From Archegozetes longisetosus (taxonomy: Eukaryota; Arthropoda; Arachnida; Sarcoptiformes; Trhypochthoniidae), in contig JAEMBT020000009.1 in assembly GCA_018873245.2 (NCBI GenBank), forward strand, positions 3,808,242 to 3,872,241: DNA of 64,000 bases, given 5' to 3'. A program made the position numbers and the translations under genes. The notes beneath the pieces were generated by a model. The model saw only the letters and a program-made list of their open reading frames with translations, was not told where the DNA came from and did no database searches. Positions 43,716 through 56,454 of this stretch are shown here, piece by piece (the stretch's first letter is position 1; each line of letters begins with the position of its first letter).

Positions 43716-46700
43716 ATTCAAATTTTATTCTTTTCACCTTAAAATTTCACGAAAATACCAAAATTGAAACAAAATTAAGTTTGGTCCTAACAGGTAAATA
43801 TGCTGCACACATCGTAACGAATCGTTTGACCTAGTTTTCATGAACTCAATTAAAACTAAGTCGAAGATAGTACCAGATCATCTCTCTAAGCATGTTTCCT
43901 TCGTCTCCATCGCTTCGCGGCCCGATGCTATTTTCATAAAGTCTAAACTATGAGCGTGATACTTAACTATTTTGTAGAGTAATTTAGCTTTTGTGACATT
44001 ATTTTCTACTAAAACTTAGGTTAAAACTGGTTTTGAAACAATATGTGCGCTATTGTTAGGTTAGGTTTAATCAACCTCGATCCAGTAAGTTCAATATACG
44101 TCTTAACGTATTTCACGCATATTTGCGGGATCGTACTAAATATGAAAAATTCGAACTGATTTTTTTTGTGTAGAGTTCTTCATAATATAGGTTTAACGTG
44201 ATAAACAAATTGAACTAATGTAATATTAATATAATATCTCAATATGTTTTACCTATTCCTTTATCTATGATTCTGGTTGGACTTGACAGAGTGTTATGGG
44301 TGTTCTAATGTGCTCAAACTATAATTTTTATAGTTTTAAAAGTAATTTACATTTGATAGTTTAACTTTTATTAAAGTTGTTAGTAGTTTTTGAATGAAAT
44401 AAAAACTGTTCAGCTTTTAAAATTATAATAAATATTTTATTAGACAACGATAACGATATAGGTATAAAAAACGTACAACGATGAAGTAAAACTAATTTTT
44501 ATTTCTGTCCAATTCTTCCTACATTAAAGAGCTTTTTGGTTTCTCTAATTTCGCTGATTTTATCTTGAAAGTAACATTTTGGGCGCTTATTTATACTAAC
44601 GTAATTACTAAAATTAGTCTTATATCTATAACAATATCAGTCATACAACTGTAAATATAAGTGTCATACTCTCACATAGAGATGAAAATTTTAGTTCGTT
44701 TAGTCTTAGTCTGAGGCTAAAGACTAAACCTTGGTTTAGTTCGACTAATCCTTAGTCTCTATAATAAAATTTCCATAATATAAATAAGAATTTCATTACG
44801 CAAAAATGTTTGCCTCTCAAAACACCCTTCTTAATATTATCTCTAAGGCATTGCATTTTACATAAATTCATGGGTTTGCCAGTAGCTCACATTTACTCTT
44901 TACTTTTTAGGCCAATATTAGATATAATAAGGACTCATTTGGCAAAGAAGTTTGACAAACCCTGGCTATCAATTGTATAATTTAATTATTTCTTATTATT
45001 GATACATTAATGCATAGGTGGGGACCCCATCCTCCGCCCCCACTCAACACCCCTAAAAGATTTGCGATTGAGATTTTCGGTGGCGACAAGTGACGCGAGT
45101 GGGTTCGCTTGGTTGAGCCGTCATTTCATAAGAGCACATTTTTCAGCTTCATCCCCCGTATGGATAGCAGGATGAAATTCATTATTTTATAAATTGATTT
45201 TTCAACTGATCTATATGTATTTTTTAACGCTGATTCCGAATATGAAATCAAATTTTTTTATATCGAATACTTTCGAGACATTCGACTTTAAATATTTTAT
45301 ATCGATTTTTTCCACTTTAAGATTTTTTATTATATGATATATGATTTCGATGTAGAATTTAACGCTGATTACAATTATGAAACCCGTTTTTCGATATCTA
45401 TAATATCCTTAGAGAAAATCGAAGATTCATTTTAAACGTTTACTTTAAGGACATCTAGCGGATGAACTATAAGTTATACAGAGGTGGGCCCATTGACAAT
45501 TATGATCAGGATGATGACCTCTATTAAAATATATCATGAGATACCGGGTGTATGGATAGCCAGAATCCCGTAGACTTATTTTCATCTTTCTTTCAAAACT
45601 ACACGTATGTTTTAAAACTATAGAAAATTTGAATCAATAATGAGTAACTTAACACAGCATGACCTTATAATGTATAAGAAATTGAACTTTTACTTATATC
45701 TTTTATTCATTCACTCATTTATTCATTAATTGTAATATCGTAGTCATAATTTTATTAAAAGTCATAGTTTATGAGATCATTACTTAATAGATTATTTGAG
45801 ATCGCTTAATGAAATTATTAGTAAGACTACTTTTTCATGAAAATTCTGATTTCAACACTTATCCCTAAGTTTTATTGGATAAACTATTTTTAAATCGCAA
45901 ATTTTAACAAATAATTTTGCGAGTGACTGCACATCAAGTTCATAGAGTTATGCTTCATAGCTGAACAACACAATATGCGAAACTCGTGCAAAACTTCAAG
46001 TTAGACATCAATTTTATATATCCTGTCAACTTTTGATAAAGTACAGGAGATTTCTAAATTATGCGCTTTTTTGAGCTTTAGAAGTTGAAACAAATAATAA
46101 TAGACACATTTTGATATTCAATTAGTTTTATTATTGTTTGTTATATTATTTTTTATATATTCAATTAGCATTATTATTATTGGTATTATTTATTTCAAAT
46201 GCCAATACTTAAAAAAGCAATTACCTCAATCGCTGAATTCTTTGATTCGCAGTTTGTTTTTAAAGATTAATTCATTGGCTAAATTATGTCATGCCATCTA
46301 ATTGGTAAGTAAATAAATAAATAAATAACAATGCATAACAATGAGAAATGGTGTACTGTTTCAATATAACAGTCCATATGATGAAAGATTCTTGATCATT
46401 CAAAGCAACAGAGTGAACCACATTCAAAAGTTGATATACGACGCACATCACAGGCAGGGTCACATAGTAGTTTTACTTTTCTGTTTCGATTTCTTTTAAA
46501 TTCGTTGCCTGTACTGTGAAATTTTGATGTTGCTTGTACAACATTTTAAAATTAGAAGTATTATTGTCATTTTAGTTTAAACTGAAAAGTAATCGAAATT
46601 CGATAGCTGACTTTAACACGCCAAAACTTATTTTTACATGATCTCAATGTTACTAATATCATAAAAGTTAAATTGCATAATAAACTAAAATAAAATTTAA

Positions 46701-46905
46701 GATCAATAATGATATCGTTTCAAACAATTCTTGGAGCCACTTCTATAGAATAACACCTATTCGACTTAATTAGAAATTTTAAAATAATTTTAAGTTTTGT
46801 TTCATAATCATTAAGTTCAAAAACTGTAGTTTGAAAGAAAATTCGGTTATAATAAGCTGAAAACAATAGCAATTGTTCAAAGACTGGTGATAAGAACCTC
46901 TCGAG
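43716..46905. other. Intergenic (3.2 kb) with repeat fragments
   Basis: No gene seen. About 44130-44400 is a dispersed repeat related to 60540-60730. About 44690-44760 has several TTAGTC/GACTAA inverted words. 45015-45185 is a GC-richer block (ccatcctccgcccccac). The phrase tttaacgctgatt..aattatgaaa recurs at about 45229 and 45359. 46315-46328 is a short (AAAT)n run. Confidence 0.45.
44130..44400. repeat. Dispersed repeat, copy 1
   Basis: Shares with 60540-60730 the ordered words gggatc.t.c.aaatatgaaaaa, ttttacctattc/ttttacctaattc, gacttgacagagtgtt/gaactcgacagagagtg and attctaatgt, then a common AT-rich tail. Family unknown. Confidence 0.4.
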
Positions 46906-48289
46906 ATGGATGCGAATTCTGAACAACAGGCGAATGAATGTGAAAATAATAACTATGATCAAATTATCAATGATATAGATTTACTACTTTATAAATATGG
47001 ACTTATGTTTAGATATGATATCAATTATTATTTTGATACAGATATCAAGAAACGAAATCAAAATTTAAAATTTAATGTTATGAATATTTGGTTTGTAATT
47101 ACTTTTATTAGAGTTTTTATATGTCTAACAAATATAGAAGATCGAAGTGTTCCTAAGTATTATCTCGATATTATTCAATATATTGGAGGTTTAACTGAGT
47201 TTTATTACTTGATAGCAATGTGCGGTTCAGTGCTCAGTGTGAGAATTATGATGCTTTTTAACCTTAAACAAGAAAATTATTTTCAATGGCTTCATATTAT
47301 TAAAGTTTTGAAAGGATTACAAAATGAGAGTACAATTAGAATATATGATAACAATGAATACAAAAAGTTTGTTAAAAATATCAGATATGTTTTAACACTT
47401 ATTAGAATTCAGACTGGAATAATTCTATTGTTAGTGATTTTGATCGCAACTTCTGTTTTAATAATCTTTTTTGACTGGAAAGAAATAATAATTTATGGAA
47501 TATTAAGTGTATTTTTCTTCATAGGATATGTTTTCATAGTATTTATAGTATCTCATAGTTTTTTCTATTACTTCATTGTCTGTTATTATTGCAAATTCAG
47601 ATTCAAATTACTTAATAATAAATTATTGCATGCAAATAAGGATCAAATTTTCTTAAGCTCTAGAATGGTATTTGAATTAATAGAAGAGCATAACAGTATC
47701 TGTAATGATATTAATATTCACAACAAATTCTGGTCTAAATATTTATTTTCATTGACTTATGCTCTTATACCCATATATCTAATGGTTTTGCAGCAAATTT
47801 TCTTTGAAGATTTACTTCTGGCAAATTTTTATTTAATGATATTTATCGCCATCATTTGGTTCTTTTCCCATTTCATTCTTAACTCAATCACTGCATCGAT
47901 TAATAAGGAATCTTTGAGTTCGTTTAGATATTTTTTTGAATTTCACATTGAATTGAATTCCAGTATTGAATTGAAAAGCAAAATCAAAGTTTGTTTCCAA
48001 GATTATTTTTGTTGTTTGTTTTACAAATAAATTAAATAATTTTAAAATTTACCTTACTCAGTTGTTGAATACTATGGAAAGAGTGAGCAGCAATAGACTT
48101 CTGATTGGTTTCTCTTGTGGTAATCAATTCGTTATGACACCAGTCATTGCATTCAAAGTAAGTCTTCTCACAAAATATTGATTTTTGATGTGAAACGATT
48201 CAAAAGTATATTTTTTCGTTATACAGATGTTTGCAATATTCTATCGATTCTTTTTACTAACGAATAGAGTCGCGAATACTATGAAATGA
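46906..48289 (+). CDS. Gustatory receptor (413 aa, intact)
   Basis: A seven-helix arthropod gustatory receptor, expected to form a ligand-gated cation channel in taste neurons. Start ATG 46906 (MDANSEQQANECENNNYDQI). Exons are 46906-47988, 48062-48157 and 48227-48289 (TGA), all phase 0 with GT-AG introns. The cytosolic N-terminus is followed by helices such as FNVMNIWFVITFIRVFICL, IQTGIILLLVILIATSVLII, YGILSVFFFIGYVFIVFIV and IFIAIIWFFSHFILN. The C-terminal exons read LLNTMERVSSNRLLIGFSCG then NQFVMTPVIAFK and MFAIFYRFFLLTNRVANTMK. The same exon layout as the 1-12.7 kb receptors supports the model, although sequence similarity to them is low. The exon 1 donor (gtttgt) is weak; reading through would give a different 13-residue end and a stop. 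No disruptions. Ligand unknown. Confidence 0.8.
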
Positions 48290-49529
48290 GTGGATAATAA
48301 GCAAGTTGTTCATATAGCAGTCGCTAGAATTTTAGCTATATAAACACACTATTGTAATAATTTGTGTCAGAACATTGTCCTTATATTCATGTTAAATGTT
48401 ATTAAATAAAATCAATAAGAAAATTGTTTAATTCAGGAATATTATTGATTATGATGGTCGCACTATTGATTTAAAATTTAATTTTAAAGCTAGTAAATAA
48501 TTGGTATTATGGTGACCGAGTGCTCTAGAGATGTGGATTGACCAGTAGATAATAAAAGCATGCAACTTTAGAACAAGTCTCAATTTTATTTATAATATTT
48601 TTACATAAAAATAATTAACTTTTGATTAAAATGGCGTTTAACAAAGATTGTAAAAGAAGGAGATGTGTCTCACTCAGTGATTAATCGAAAAAGAATTCAG
48701 ACAGTGACTAATGTGTTCTTTTTAGGAAAGCGGATATGAGGCGCGGAAGTTGTAAGATCTAGACCCTACATAAATGACGTGAAATAATTACACTGTTATT
48801 AAACAAAATGAAATTAAAAATATCGCTCAGGTCTCCTCAGTATAATGATGGAACAAGGTTGGAAATAAATTAAAGATATATAAAATAATAATAGATCGAA
48901 TCGATTATTGAATTTGTTAATACAAATTCTTATAGCAATTCGAAACAAGTTAATAGATAGAAGTCACAATTAATTTATTAAATCAGAAAATAATTATTAA
49001 TAAGCGTTGATTCATACACTATTCTTAGTGGACGTGATTTAAATGATAGAAATACTTAAATTTATCGATATATATGCCAAATTCTACACAATTATAAAAA
49101 GAGTTAACAATCGATCACAGATTCGTTTTCATATTTTGTGTCGAAATTGAAAATGCTCCTTTCGTTGGTTGTGAGTCCCGAACATTTCTCAGCTATTTAG
49201 TAGAAAGCTAGAAATTAAATTTAGGATCATATATGACAGATCTCATGTAGAATAAATATGAGAATCATTTCTATAGAATAACTCCGATTCGAGTTCATTT
49301 GAAATCTTCAAAAAATTTTTATTTTTTCAAATTTATTGAAAATCAGATCAATATTTAATTAAGTTTTCGCTTATTTTTGTCTTGAAATGAATGAATGGTT
49401 AGAATCGATGCCGTCTTTAGTGGACTTAGAGTGCAGAACCGAATCAAACGATTGTGTTATTGATATGCAATTAAGCGATGAAAATAATAAAGATTTAAAT
49501 GATAAAATCTTATAACATGTATTATGATA
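48290..49529. other. Intergenic, no gene seen (1.2 kb)
   Basis: AT-rich 3' flank of the receptor; AATAAA near 48402 could serve as its poly(A) signal. Confidence 0.4.
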
Positions 49530-49775
49530 ATGGCGTCGAAGAGCAGTGAGTCACCAGAACGTAAGAAGACTAAGTGTTTGAGTAAATTTTAGGACAGTTG
49601 GTTAGAAAAAGATGAGTTTACAGCAAAGTGTAGATTATGTAAGGATTCATTCACGATTAAATACCAAGGCACAACACATTACATAACCAAAACTGACGAC
49701 AATACATAAAAATTATGAAAATCTTTAAAAATGAGTCAAACATTGGGTTCTTTTGTTACTAAAACTATGCTGAAG
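49530..49775 (+). pseudogene. BED-type zinc-finger fragment of a hAT-like transposase
   Basis: ATG 49530 opens MASKSSESPERKKTKCLSKF, an in-frame stop, then DSWLEKDEFTAKCRLCKDSF then TIKYQGTTHYITKTDD and, shortly after, SLKMSQTLGSFVTKT. The layout W-x5-F-x-(A)KC-x2-C-xn-H and the L.SFVTK end fit the N-terminal BED finger of one animal hAT transposase group. The second His and its spacing are degraded. The catalytic part is absent. Confidence 0.5.
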
Positions 49776-50488
49776 AATTGACCATTATTGAACTATGTTT
49801 GATATATCATTCAGTTTTACGGATGCCAGACCACCCGGGTTATCCAGGAGAATCCCAAATTTGAACAATTTCTTCCGTCTCCTGGACTGAGGTCATCTGG
49901 GAGTCGATTTCTCTCGGATTTGGCTCTTTGATTAATGAAAAGCAAAATAATTCTTAGAAATCGAAGATAGGGCTAATGCTTAAGTGCATTTTAAATCTTG
50001 AAAGAAGTGTTTTAAAAGCTCGATAAAACACCTGCCAACTTATTAACATTTTTGTAGAACTTAATCTCTTCATGAATTTGAAAATAAAGTTTTCGTTTCA
50101 TTTAAGTTTTGATATAGTGTAGAGTGGATTAAGTTTGATCCAAAAATGTTTTCAAACCTCAAATTTCAAGACTTTTTTGAAGTCAGTGTTTTTTATATGA
50201 AGAATATATAATAAATAGAAACATAAACCTTGAACTTTAAAGTGTATACTAAATTTATTGTAAATAAAGTATTGTAATATGAGAAAATTTCAAAATATAA
50301 GGGCCCCCTTTGGTATGAAATTTCCCGAATTTGGTCTAAGTTGACCTGGCAGCCGTATTCAGTTTCCCATCACTCAAGTTATCGGTCAATAGATTACAAT
50401 AATAAATTGATTAAAGAATTAGAGACTCGAAGACATTTCAGGCAATACAGTGTGGAAGGACTAAAATGGAAGAGTTGGCTAAAAATAT
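49776..50488. other. Intergenic; short inverted repeat at 49840-49890
   Basis: ccaggaga (about 49842) pairs with tctcctgg (about 49874). No gene; the open stretch 50341-50667 overlaps a foldback arm and is not gene-like. Confidence 0.4.
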
Positions 50489-50490
50489 GG

Positions 50491-51043
50491 GTAGATGGGA
50501 CTCTATGCGGGCGCATACTTTCGATAATTGATCCTAATAGTACTCAGTGTGGAGAGTCGAATGATATATTACATGCCCATATTCTACCCATAAATTACGT
50601 AAAAGTGAAATATTTAAAAACTCAAAATAGTTCTATCGCTAGGTATCCCCTCCGAAACGCGATATAAGATAATTCTCTATAAAACAATTAAGTATCCAAG
50701 TGCGTGATTAACCTAAGTGAAAATTGCGTCAAGTCACGAAGCGAGGAACGCGAAGCTTTATGACTGAAGCGATCTGACGCTATCTTCAGCTTAGGTTAAA
50801 TCGGGTTCATGGTGATTAGGTTAAATGAGTCGCCAATAGGTATTTTGAGAGGAAGGATGAATGGAGAGTGGGTGTCTAGGGTGTTCCGGAGGGTGCCTGG
50901 TGTATATAATAATTATTAAAAAATCAAATTTTCACGTAATTTGTGGATAAAACATGGCATGTAATATATCATTCGACTCGCCACACTGAGTACTATTAGG
51001 ATCAATTATCAAAAGTATGTGTCCGCATAGTGTCCCATCTACC
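50491..51043. mobile_element. Foldback-type inverted-repeat element
   Basis: Arms of about 90 bases, 50491-50580 and 50954-51043, are inverted and about 90 percent alike: gtagatgggac.ctatgcgg, ataattgatcctaatagtac, tcagtgtgg and cgagtcgaatgatatattac. The centre is about 370 bases, including a second hairpin at 50706-50800. Family and target duplication not determined. Confidence 0.7.
50706..50800. repeat. Imperfect hairpin in the foldback centre
   Basis: ttaacctaag..tgcgtca pairs with tgacgc...cttaggttaa, with the GC-rich loop gaagcgaggaacgcgaagc. Confidence 0.55.
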
Positions 51044-51330
51044 AACATACCCTAGAGATACGCTATCGTATAGATTTTGTAAACCATACTGTATTGTTAT
51101 CAATACAAGCAAGTCTGATGAATCACGAGAACATTGGGTCACTGTGTACCCATACAACAATAGTAAGGAGAATACCTTAACTCATTCGGTTTACCTTTAC
51201 AGAATTTATGCAATTTCTTCATATACACTGTCCTGAAGGATAGTATTATAATTCTCTAACATTTCAAAGCGTGTATTCTAGTACTTGTGTAATGTAGTGT
51301 GTATTATGTTTATCTACTAAATGTAGAGGT

Positions 51331-51840
51331 ATGAAATTCGAAGAGTTCACTAATCTGTTCAATAATAGCGAAGAGATAAATGATTTGATAGCTGAGATAC
51401 TATATAAAATTTCGGTCTAATTGAAAGCTGTATGAATGATCATTCAATCAGAATTATTCTTACTGTTTATTGAACATGAGTGTACACTTATTTCACTTTA
51501 TGCTTCAATTGATATAGGAAACAAGTTAGTTTAATACTTGAAGGGTTATTTAAACAAAAAACTTACGAGTCTTTTGAAAGAAGCTTCTGCTTTCAGGCCG
51601 TTTCTCGTTTGTCCATCAAATTATTACAAGACATAAGGGAATTGTTCATAGAAGAAGGTCAGCAATTGTATAGTATTGAAGATTTGTAATGGATATTGCA
51701 TAAGCTAAATTTTTAAAAATTTCCTGAATTCTGAAGAGCAAATGAAAGTTTTGAAAAAGGCATTGAACCAATGAAAAATATTGAGAAGGAGAAACGTCTC
51801 AAATTTGAAAAATAAGATGGAAGAGATTGCATTGTAATTG
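51331..51840 (+). pseudogene. Unidentified coding-like remnant
   Basis: Short plus-strand open pieces have protein-like composition: MKFEEFTNLFNNSEEINDLI then AEILYKIS (51331-51418), and SFERSFCFQAVSRLSIKLLQ then DIRELFIEEGQQLYSIEDL (about 51560-51690). NSEEQMKVLKKALNQ and KNIEKEKRLKFEK follow (about 51730-51815). A splice acceptor precedes the second piece (gatatag, about 51517), but phases do not match cleanly and stops intervene. Family not recognised. May be a decayed small gene or chance. Confidence 0.25.
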
Positions 51841-52815
51841 ATACTTAGATACTTTTAAAATATTTTCATTTAAATAATGTACTATTTTATTCTTACAATT
51901 ATTTGTATAAAATTTTAATATAAAACTAATTTGTTTCTCAATCATTTCCACAATTAAAATTTTTTACACAAACTTACTTATCTAGAAAATATAAAATATG
52001 TAAAGGTTAAAGTATATTGAACTTCTAAACTTTTACTTTCTTTCTCTATACTTAACACATATTTACTTATTTATTGGTATTTCAAATAAACTTGTAAGAA
52101 GGATCTGAGTATTGGCCTTATTGGAGTTTGGGCGACGGATTAAGCTTTTGAAGTCGTCCAAAAGTCTGATCCTTTTGTTGTCAATAACCCTATCATCTTA
52201 ATGTTTATCCATTATATATATCTAAAATAAAGTAAATTTAATATCATTAAAACAAAGGATCTAAAGCAATCAACAACAAATAAAATTATATTTTCAAACT
52301 TGAAACAAAACAACATACTATATCCTTACAAATAGTTTTACTCAACTTATTTAACATGAGCGTCCAAGAGTTGAATATCTTAAATTTGGCAAATCAGATA
52401 TTCTATGAGAATTTTTTTGAGAAATAGTATATTTTGTAGGGGTTTAGTATATTGAAAATTCGACAAACCGGGTTTTTACAGGTTTATCTAGATAAACTAG
52501 ATAGCCTCTACTTAAATAGTTTTGACTTATTCCTTCATGCAAATGCTTTGGCTCATTGCTCTTATTGTATTTTATATGAAAATGTGTTTAAATTTTTAAA
52601 CAAACTATAACTGCGAAACATGGTACTTTGAGATTATTTTCAACAATATATAAGGTTATTGAAGAAGAATTTAATTTTGAATTCAATACGAAGTTTAAAT
52701 ATGGAGAACACGCCGAGTAAATTCTATTCAAGAATTTGTAAATATTCGTTTCGCTTAGTACTTGCTACTATTTCGAGATAAACGTCTGGTTCCCTAATAT
52801 TTTCATCATTTTTAT
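51841..52815. other. Intergenic, no gene seen
   Basis: AT-rich 3' flank of the LDLR-like gene; about 52100-52170 contains a GC-richer patch with a small imperfect inverted repeat. Confidence 0.4.
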
Positions 52816-54826
52816 CTAATAAAAATTCACTGTAATGTCTTCATAATCATCTGCAATATTATTCGTACTCATCTTCTCATTTAGTTTATCAATTTCTAGT
52901 GTATTCAGATCCTTATGCTTTCGATAAAATTTTTGGTAGATAAATATCGAAATAAGCGCTGATATTAATAAAATTATGAATAGAGATAATATACTTATTA
53001 TAATTGTGAGGATAAAGTTTGAAGTGTTTTCTTGCGATAGTGTAGTATTCGTTTCAACTTCATTTGTGATTTGACCTATTAGTCCGATCTATTAATACGA
53101 AAAGAAGGTTAGAAGTTATCAAGTTAATAAATAAAATCAGTTTCATACATATTCCTCACAACTTTCGTTTAAATTGTGCTCCGTAACAGGGCATAAGCAG
53201 CGATATTTAGTCGAGTGAATTGGGAGACAGAGATGTTTACAATTAGTCTCAACACATAAATTACTAGCTTCTGGTTGACGTGAAGGATGCACTATTTTAA
53301 AAGCTCCGGTAAAATTTTCGAATAATATAAATTGGGAAAATTCTCTGCCAATAGTATTAATTTTGTTAATGTAATTCCTTTTATGACGAGCCCAATAAAT
53401 AAATCCATTGTATAAGTCCATTTTAGAAATGAATATCAAATTTTTTGATGAATATATAAACTTCCTATCATTTCCATCGTAATCAATGGAATGCAATTCA
53501 AATAGTTGATCGTCGATTAAATAGATTCTTTTAATAGCGAAGTCAATTGCCATAGTAATATCTCCAGAAAATTCTTTAGTAAGTAGTAATGTCTTATTAC
53601 TTCCATCATATCCTGCTTTATAAAAGAATTCTAAATTATTTCGCCGGCTTTGACTCCATATGATGAATAGCTCGATAGGATTCAGGCATATGCATCTCGC
53701 AAAATTTAAGTCGGAAGTTACGTTATGAATCAAGTAAAAAACATCCGATTTTTCTAATTTAGATGCAAATATACCTATTTCATCGATGAAAATCATAAAT
53801 CCAATCGTATGCGATAGCCAATAATGAGAAATCGATTATTTTTAATTCATTGTCTGTTTTATTTAAAATAAAAATTTCATCTCGATCATAATCTGACCAA
53901 ATTAGTACGTCTTTATTAAAAGCATAATCGATTTCAAAGATCTCTTGGTCTCCTGTATTAAATGTTTTCTTTTCATAATTATGCAAAGCCTTAGATTCTA
54001 CCAGTATCGTTGTTGATTTCTGGAGTTCTTATTTCAATAAACCTTTTATCTTTAACTGCAAATACAATGTATGGCATTATGGTGGAATTATCCTGCAAAA
54101 GTAAGTGAATATAATTATTGATTAATTTTTCTGTGAAATATCTTATTGTTTGACATATTTCTCCAGGAAATAAATATTGTTTTGATGGACAAACACATTT
54201 ATAGTTATATTCATTTGGTAGACATAAGTGAGTGCAATTAGAATGAATGCATTTATTTTTTTCTTTTGGCTGACGCGAGGAATGAATAAATTTTAATGTT
54301 TAAACAAATATATCGTCTTCTAGCTTAATTTTATCGCTAATCATGCCATCAGTACTTATTTTTATAAACTCATGAGTTTTGGGTTTATAGACAAATAAAT
54401 TTCTATGAAAAACGTCTAAAATATAGAGCGTGTACTCATTATATTCTCCAAACTCTTCAATTTGATATATTAATTTTGCGTGATTTCCATTATAATCAAT
54501 CAACCACAATTGAAGCCCGTTACTTGCTAAAAAATAAATTGTTCTAGTTTCAAAGTCAATAGCAATAGCACAAGGTTCAAAATTATCTCGATCAACCAAT
54601 ACTTTGAATGAAGATCCATCTTGATTTGCCTTAACCAATCCAAACGGCCTATATTTACTCCAGACTATGAACGATTCCAACGGATTGATAGCAATATCAC
54701 GAACTTTCTGATTATATGCTATAACGCTTCTCATTCTTTTATTAAAAATATTCATAACATGTATATCGTTATCATAATTGAAGTAAATCAAGTTATGAAT
54801 CCAGTCAATTGCTAATGGTATATACT
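52816..54826 (-). pseudogene. LDL-receptor-like gene, 5'-truncated and decayed
   Basis: An endocytic lipoprotein-receptor relative. In minus order: a YWTD-type beta-propeller (54826-54303: LAIDWIHNLIYFNYDNDIHV, VRDIAINPLESFIVWS, CAIAIDFETRTIYFL); an EGF-like module (about 54290-54145: KFIHSSRQPKEKNKC...CTHLCLP...CVCPS); an intron ending at about 54095; a second propeller (54093-53270: FEIDYAFNKDVLIWSDY, AMDFA-type repeats, FIYWARHKRNYINKI); a second EGF module (HPSRQPEASNLCVETNCKHL to NESCEEY, ending at 53150); an intron; and a last exon 53088-52816 with Thr-rich juxtamembrane sequence, one transmembrane helix (FILTIIISILSLFIILLISA) and a short tail with YEDI, stop. Faults: in-frame TAA after DDIFV (about 54302), and frame changes near 54003 and 53790. 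The ligand-binding class A repeats and signal peptide are absent. Confidence 0.7.
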
Positions 54827-54893
54827 ATAGTAGGTCCAGGGGTGGGAAATACTGTAGTAGGTCTAGGGGTGGCGTATACTGTAGAATGACCGA
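54827..54893. repeat. Two-copy short tandem repeat
   Basis: tactatagtaggtccaggg and tactgtagtaggtctaggg occur about 29 bases apart, followed by a third partial copy (tatactgtag). It lies exactly where the LDLR-like homology stops. Confidence 0.6.
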
Positions 54894-56070
54894 AGTTTTG
54901 ATAGTAACAGGAAGTATTTTTGCACTTTTAGATATTTTAGACTATTACTCTGATACTTTATAAGAGAAGTTATTTTCATTGATTATACTGGAAATAAAAA
55001 GCATGAGTTCGCTCCACGCTTGGATCAGTAAGATGCATAAGACAATTAAACTTTATGACTATTTTAAGAAAATAATGCTATGCTTTACTTTTATTTTCAA
55101 CTTTATAACTCAGTTTTCTGAGATATATTCGAAAAAGAGCTTTAAACTTGATCTGAAATAAGCTTAAAAAATGGGAGGCCTCATCACCTAATACTTCACT
55201 AATGATCTTTGGTAGTCACGCCCATCAGAATATATGGGTGTCACTTCTAAATTACTCTAGGCATGTTCTGAAGGATATTTGCAAGCTGAATCTCAATTGA
55301 GTAAAATACCAAACGAGTTTTAAATGAGTAATGAAACAGGTATTAAAGAGATAGATGCTAAGCCCTTGTAATCTCAAAGTTATTTAATTCTGTAAAACAA
55401 TTAGTAATGAAACTTATTTTTAATGAGTATAATAATTATTTTGATTCCAAGTGTACTAAAGATGAATTCGATAATTATATTAGCAGCCTCTAAACAGAGA
55501 ACTTTTAATAAAATGGTAACAATCTCGGTTTATTTGATTGATGCTGCAAAAACTAGGAACTATACCAAAGAATTAAGAAGTTAGCTAAAAATATTCAGAA
55601 ATTCTTGGAACTTTAGCAACATCAAAAATGTCCTTTCAAAACCTGGACAACTTATTTATAAAATATATTCTAATCTACCACTAATTTAGCGAACTAAAAT
55701 CATTTTTATTGATAAAAGTATATCTCTAACTTATATTTCTTTCAGTTTACATTAATATTTGTAATATTTACTGGTCATCAATAACGAACGAAAACGATTC
55801 CTTGCATTCAATAAAATAAATTATTAGAATTTCGGGATCCCGGGAAGATGAATCCTCTATATGCAATATACCTAATCCAGGTAACTTTTTGAATTTATTC
55901 TTCTTCAAACATAACATTATTAAACTGAAGGATTTAATAACGCAAGCAATTTCGATAAATACTAATGAGCTCAAATTGCTTTTTGGAGCTATAAGTTCGA
56001 AATGCTTGAAATAGCCAATAACGCGGTGTACAATAAGAAAGGCTCTGTAGTACTGCATTTAAGAAAGTAA
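54894..56070. other. Intergenic, no gene seen (1.2 kb)
   Basis: The minus-strand open stretch 55768-56058 (96 codons) has no recognisable domain and is not called. Confidence 0.4.
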
Positions 56071-56078
56071 GTATTCGA

Positions 56079-56454
56079 TAGGGTGACCAAGTGTCCCGCA
56101 TCCCCTATGCACCTTTTGCGGGACGGGAAATATATATTTTAAGATTTATTTTGAACAATTTCCATCGTATGTTTTGCTTAATGCAAAGAATACAATTTTG
56201 TTATCAACAAGTTTCATATCTTAAAACATGTGGAAGTCTTTAGACAAAAATAATTTTAGTCCGTTTATCAGATACCTTGTTTTCATTCACATCGTGTGTG
56301 ACTCTTATAAAGTGCATTTCTCAATCAAATCTTTAGTTTAAATTTCAAACAATTGTTATTTCAAACTTCAAACAGATTAAAACTTTTTAAAAATATTTTA
56401 TAAGGGGCCAATCTTTTTGTTCTGTATTTAACAGTTTTTGACTTGGTCACTCTA
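56079..56454. mobile_element. hAT-type MITE, perfect 8-base target duplication
   Basis: Ends TAGGGTGACCAAGTGTCCC and ...CTTGGTCACTCTA, flanked by GTATTCGA on both sides (56071-56078, 56455-56462). Contains a GC hairpin near the left end (gtcccgcat...gcgggac). Same family of ends as 19841-20248. Confidence 0.85.

Noticed and set aside
50341-50667. 108-codon plus-strand frame
   Set aside because: Overlaps a foldback arm and its flank; no family pattern and the inverted copy does not keep the frame.
52100-52170. GC-richer patch with GGATC...GATCC arms
   Set aside because: Arms are only 5-8 bases and not extended; too short to call a repeat.
55768-56058. 96-codon minus-strand frame
   Set aside because: No recognisable motif, abuts a young hAT MITE; not supported beyond length.
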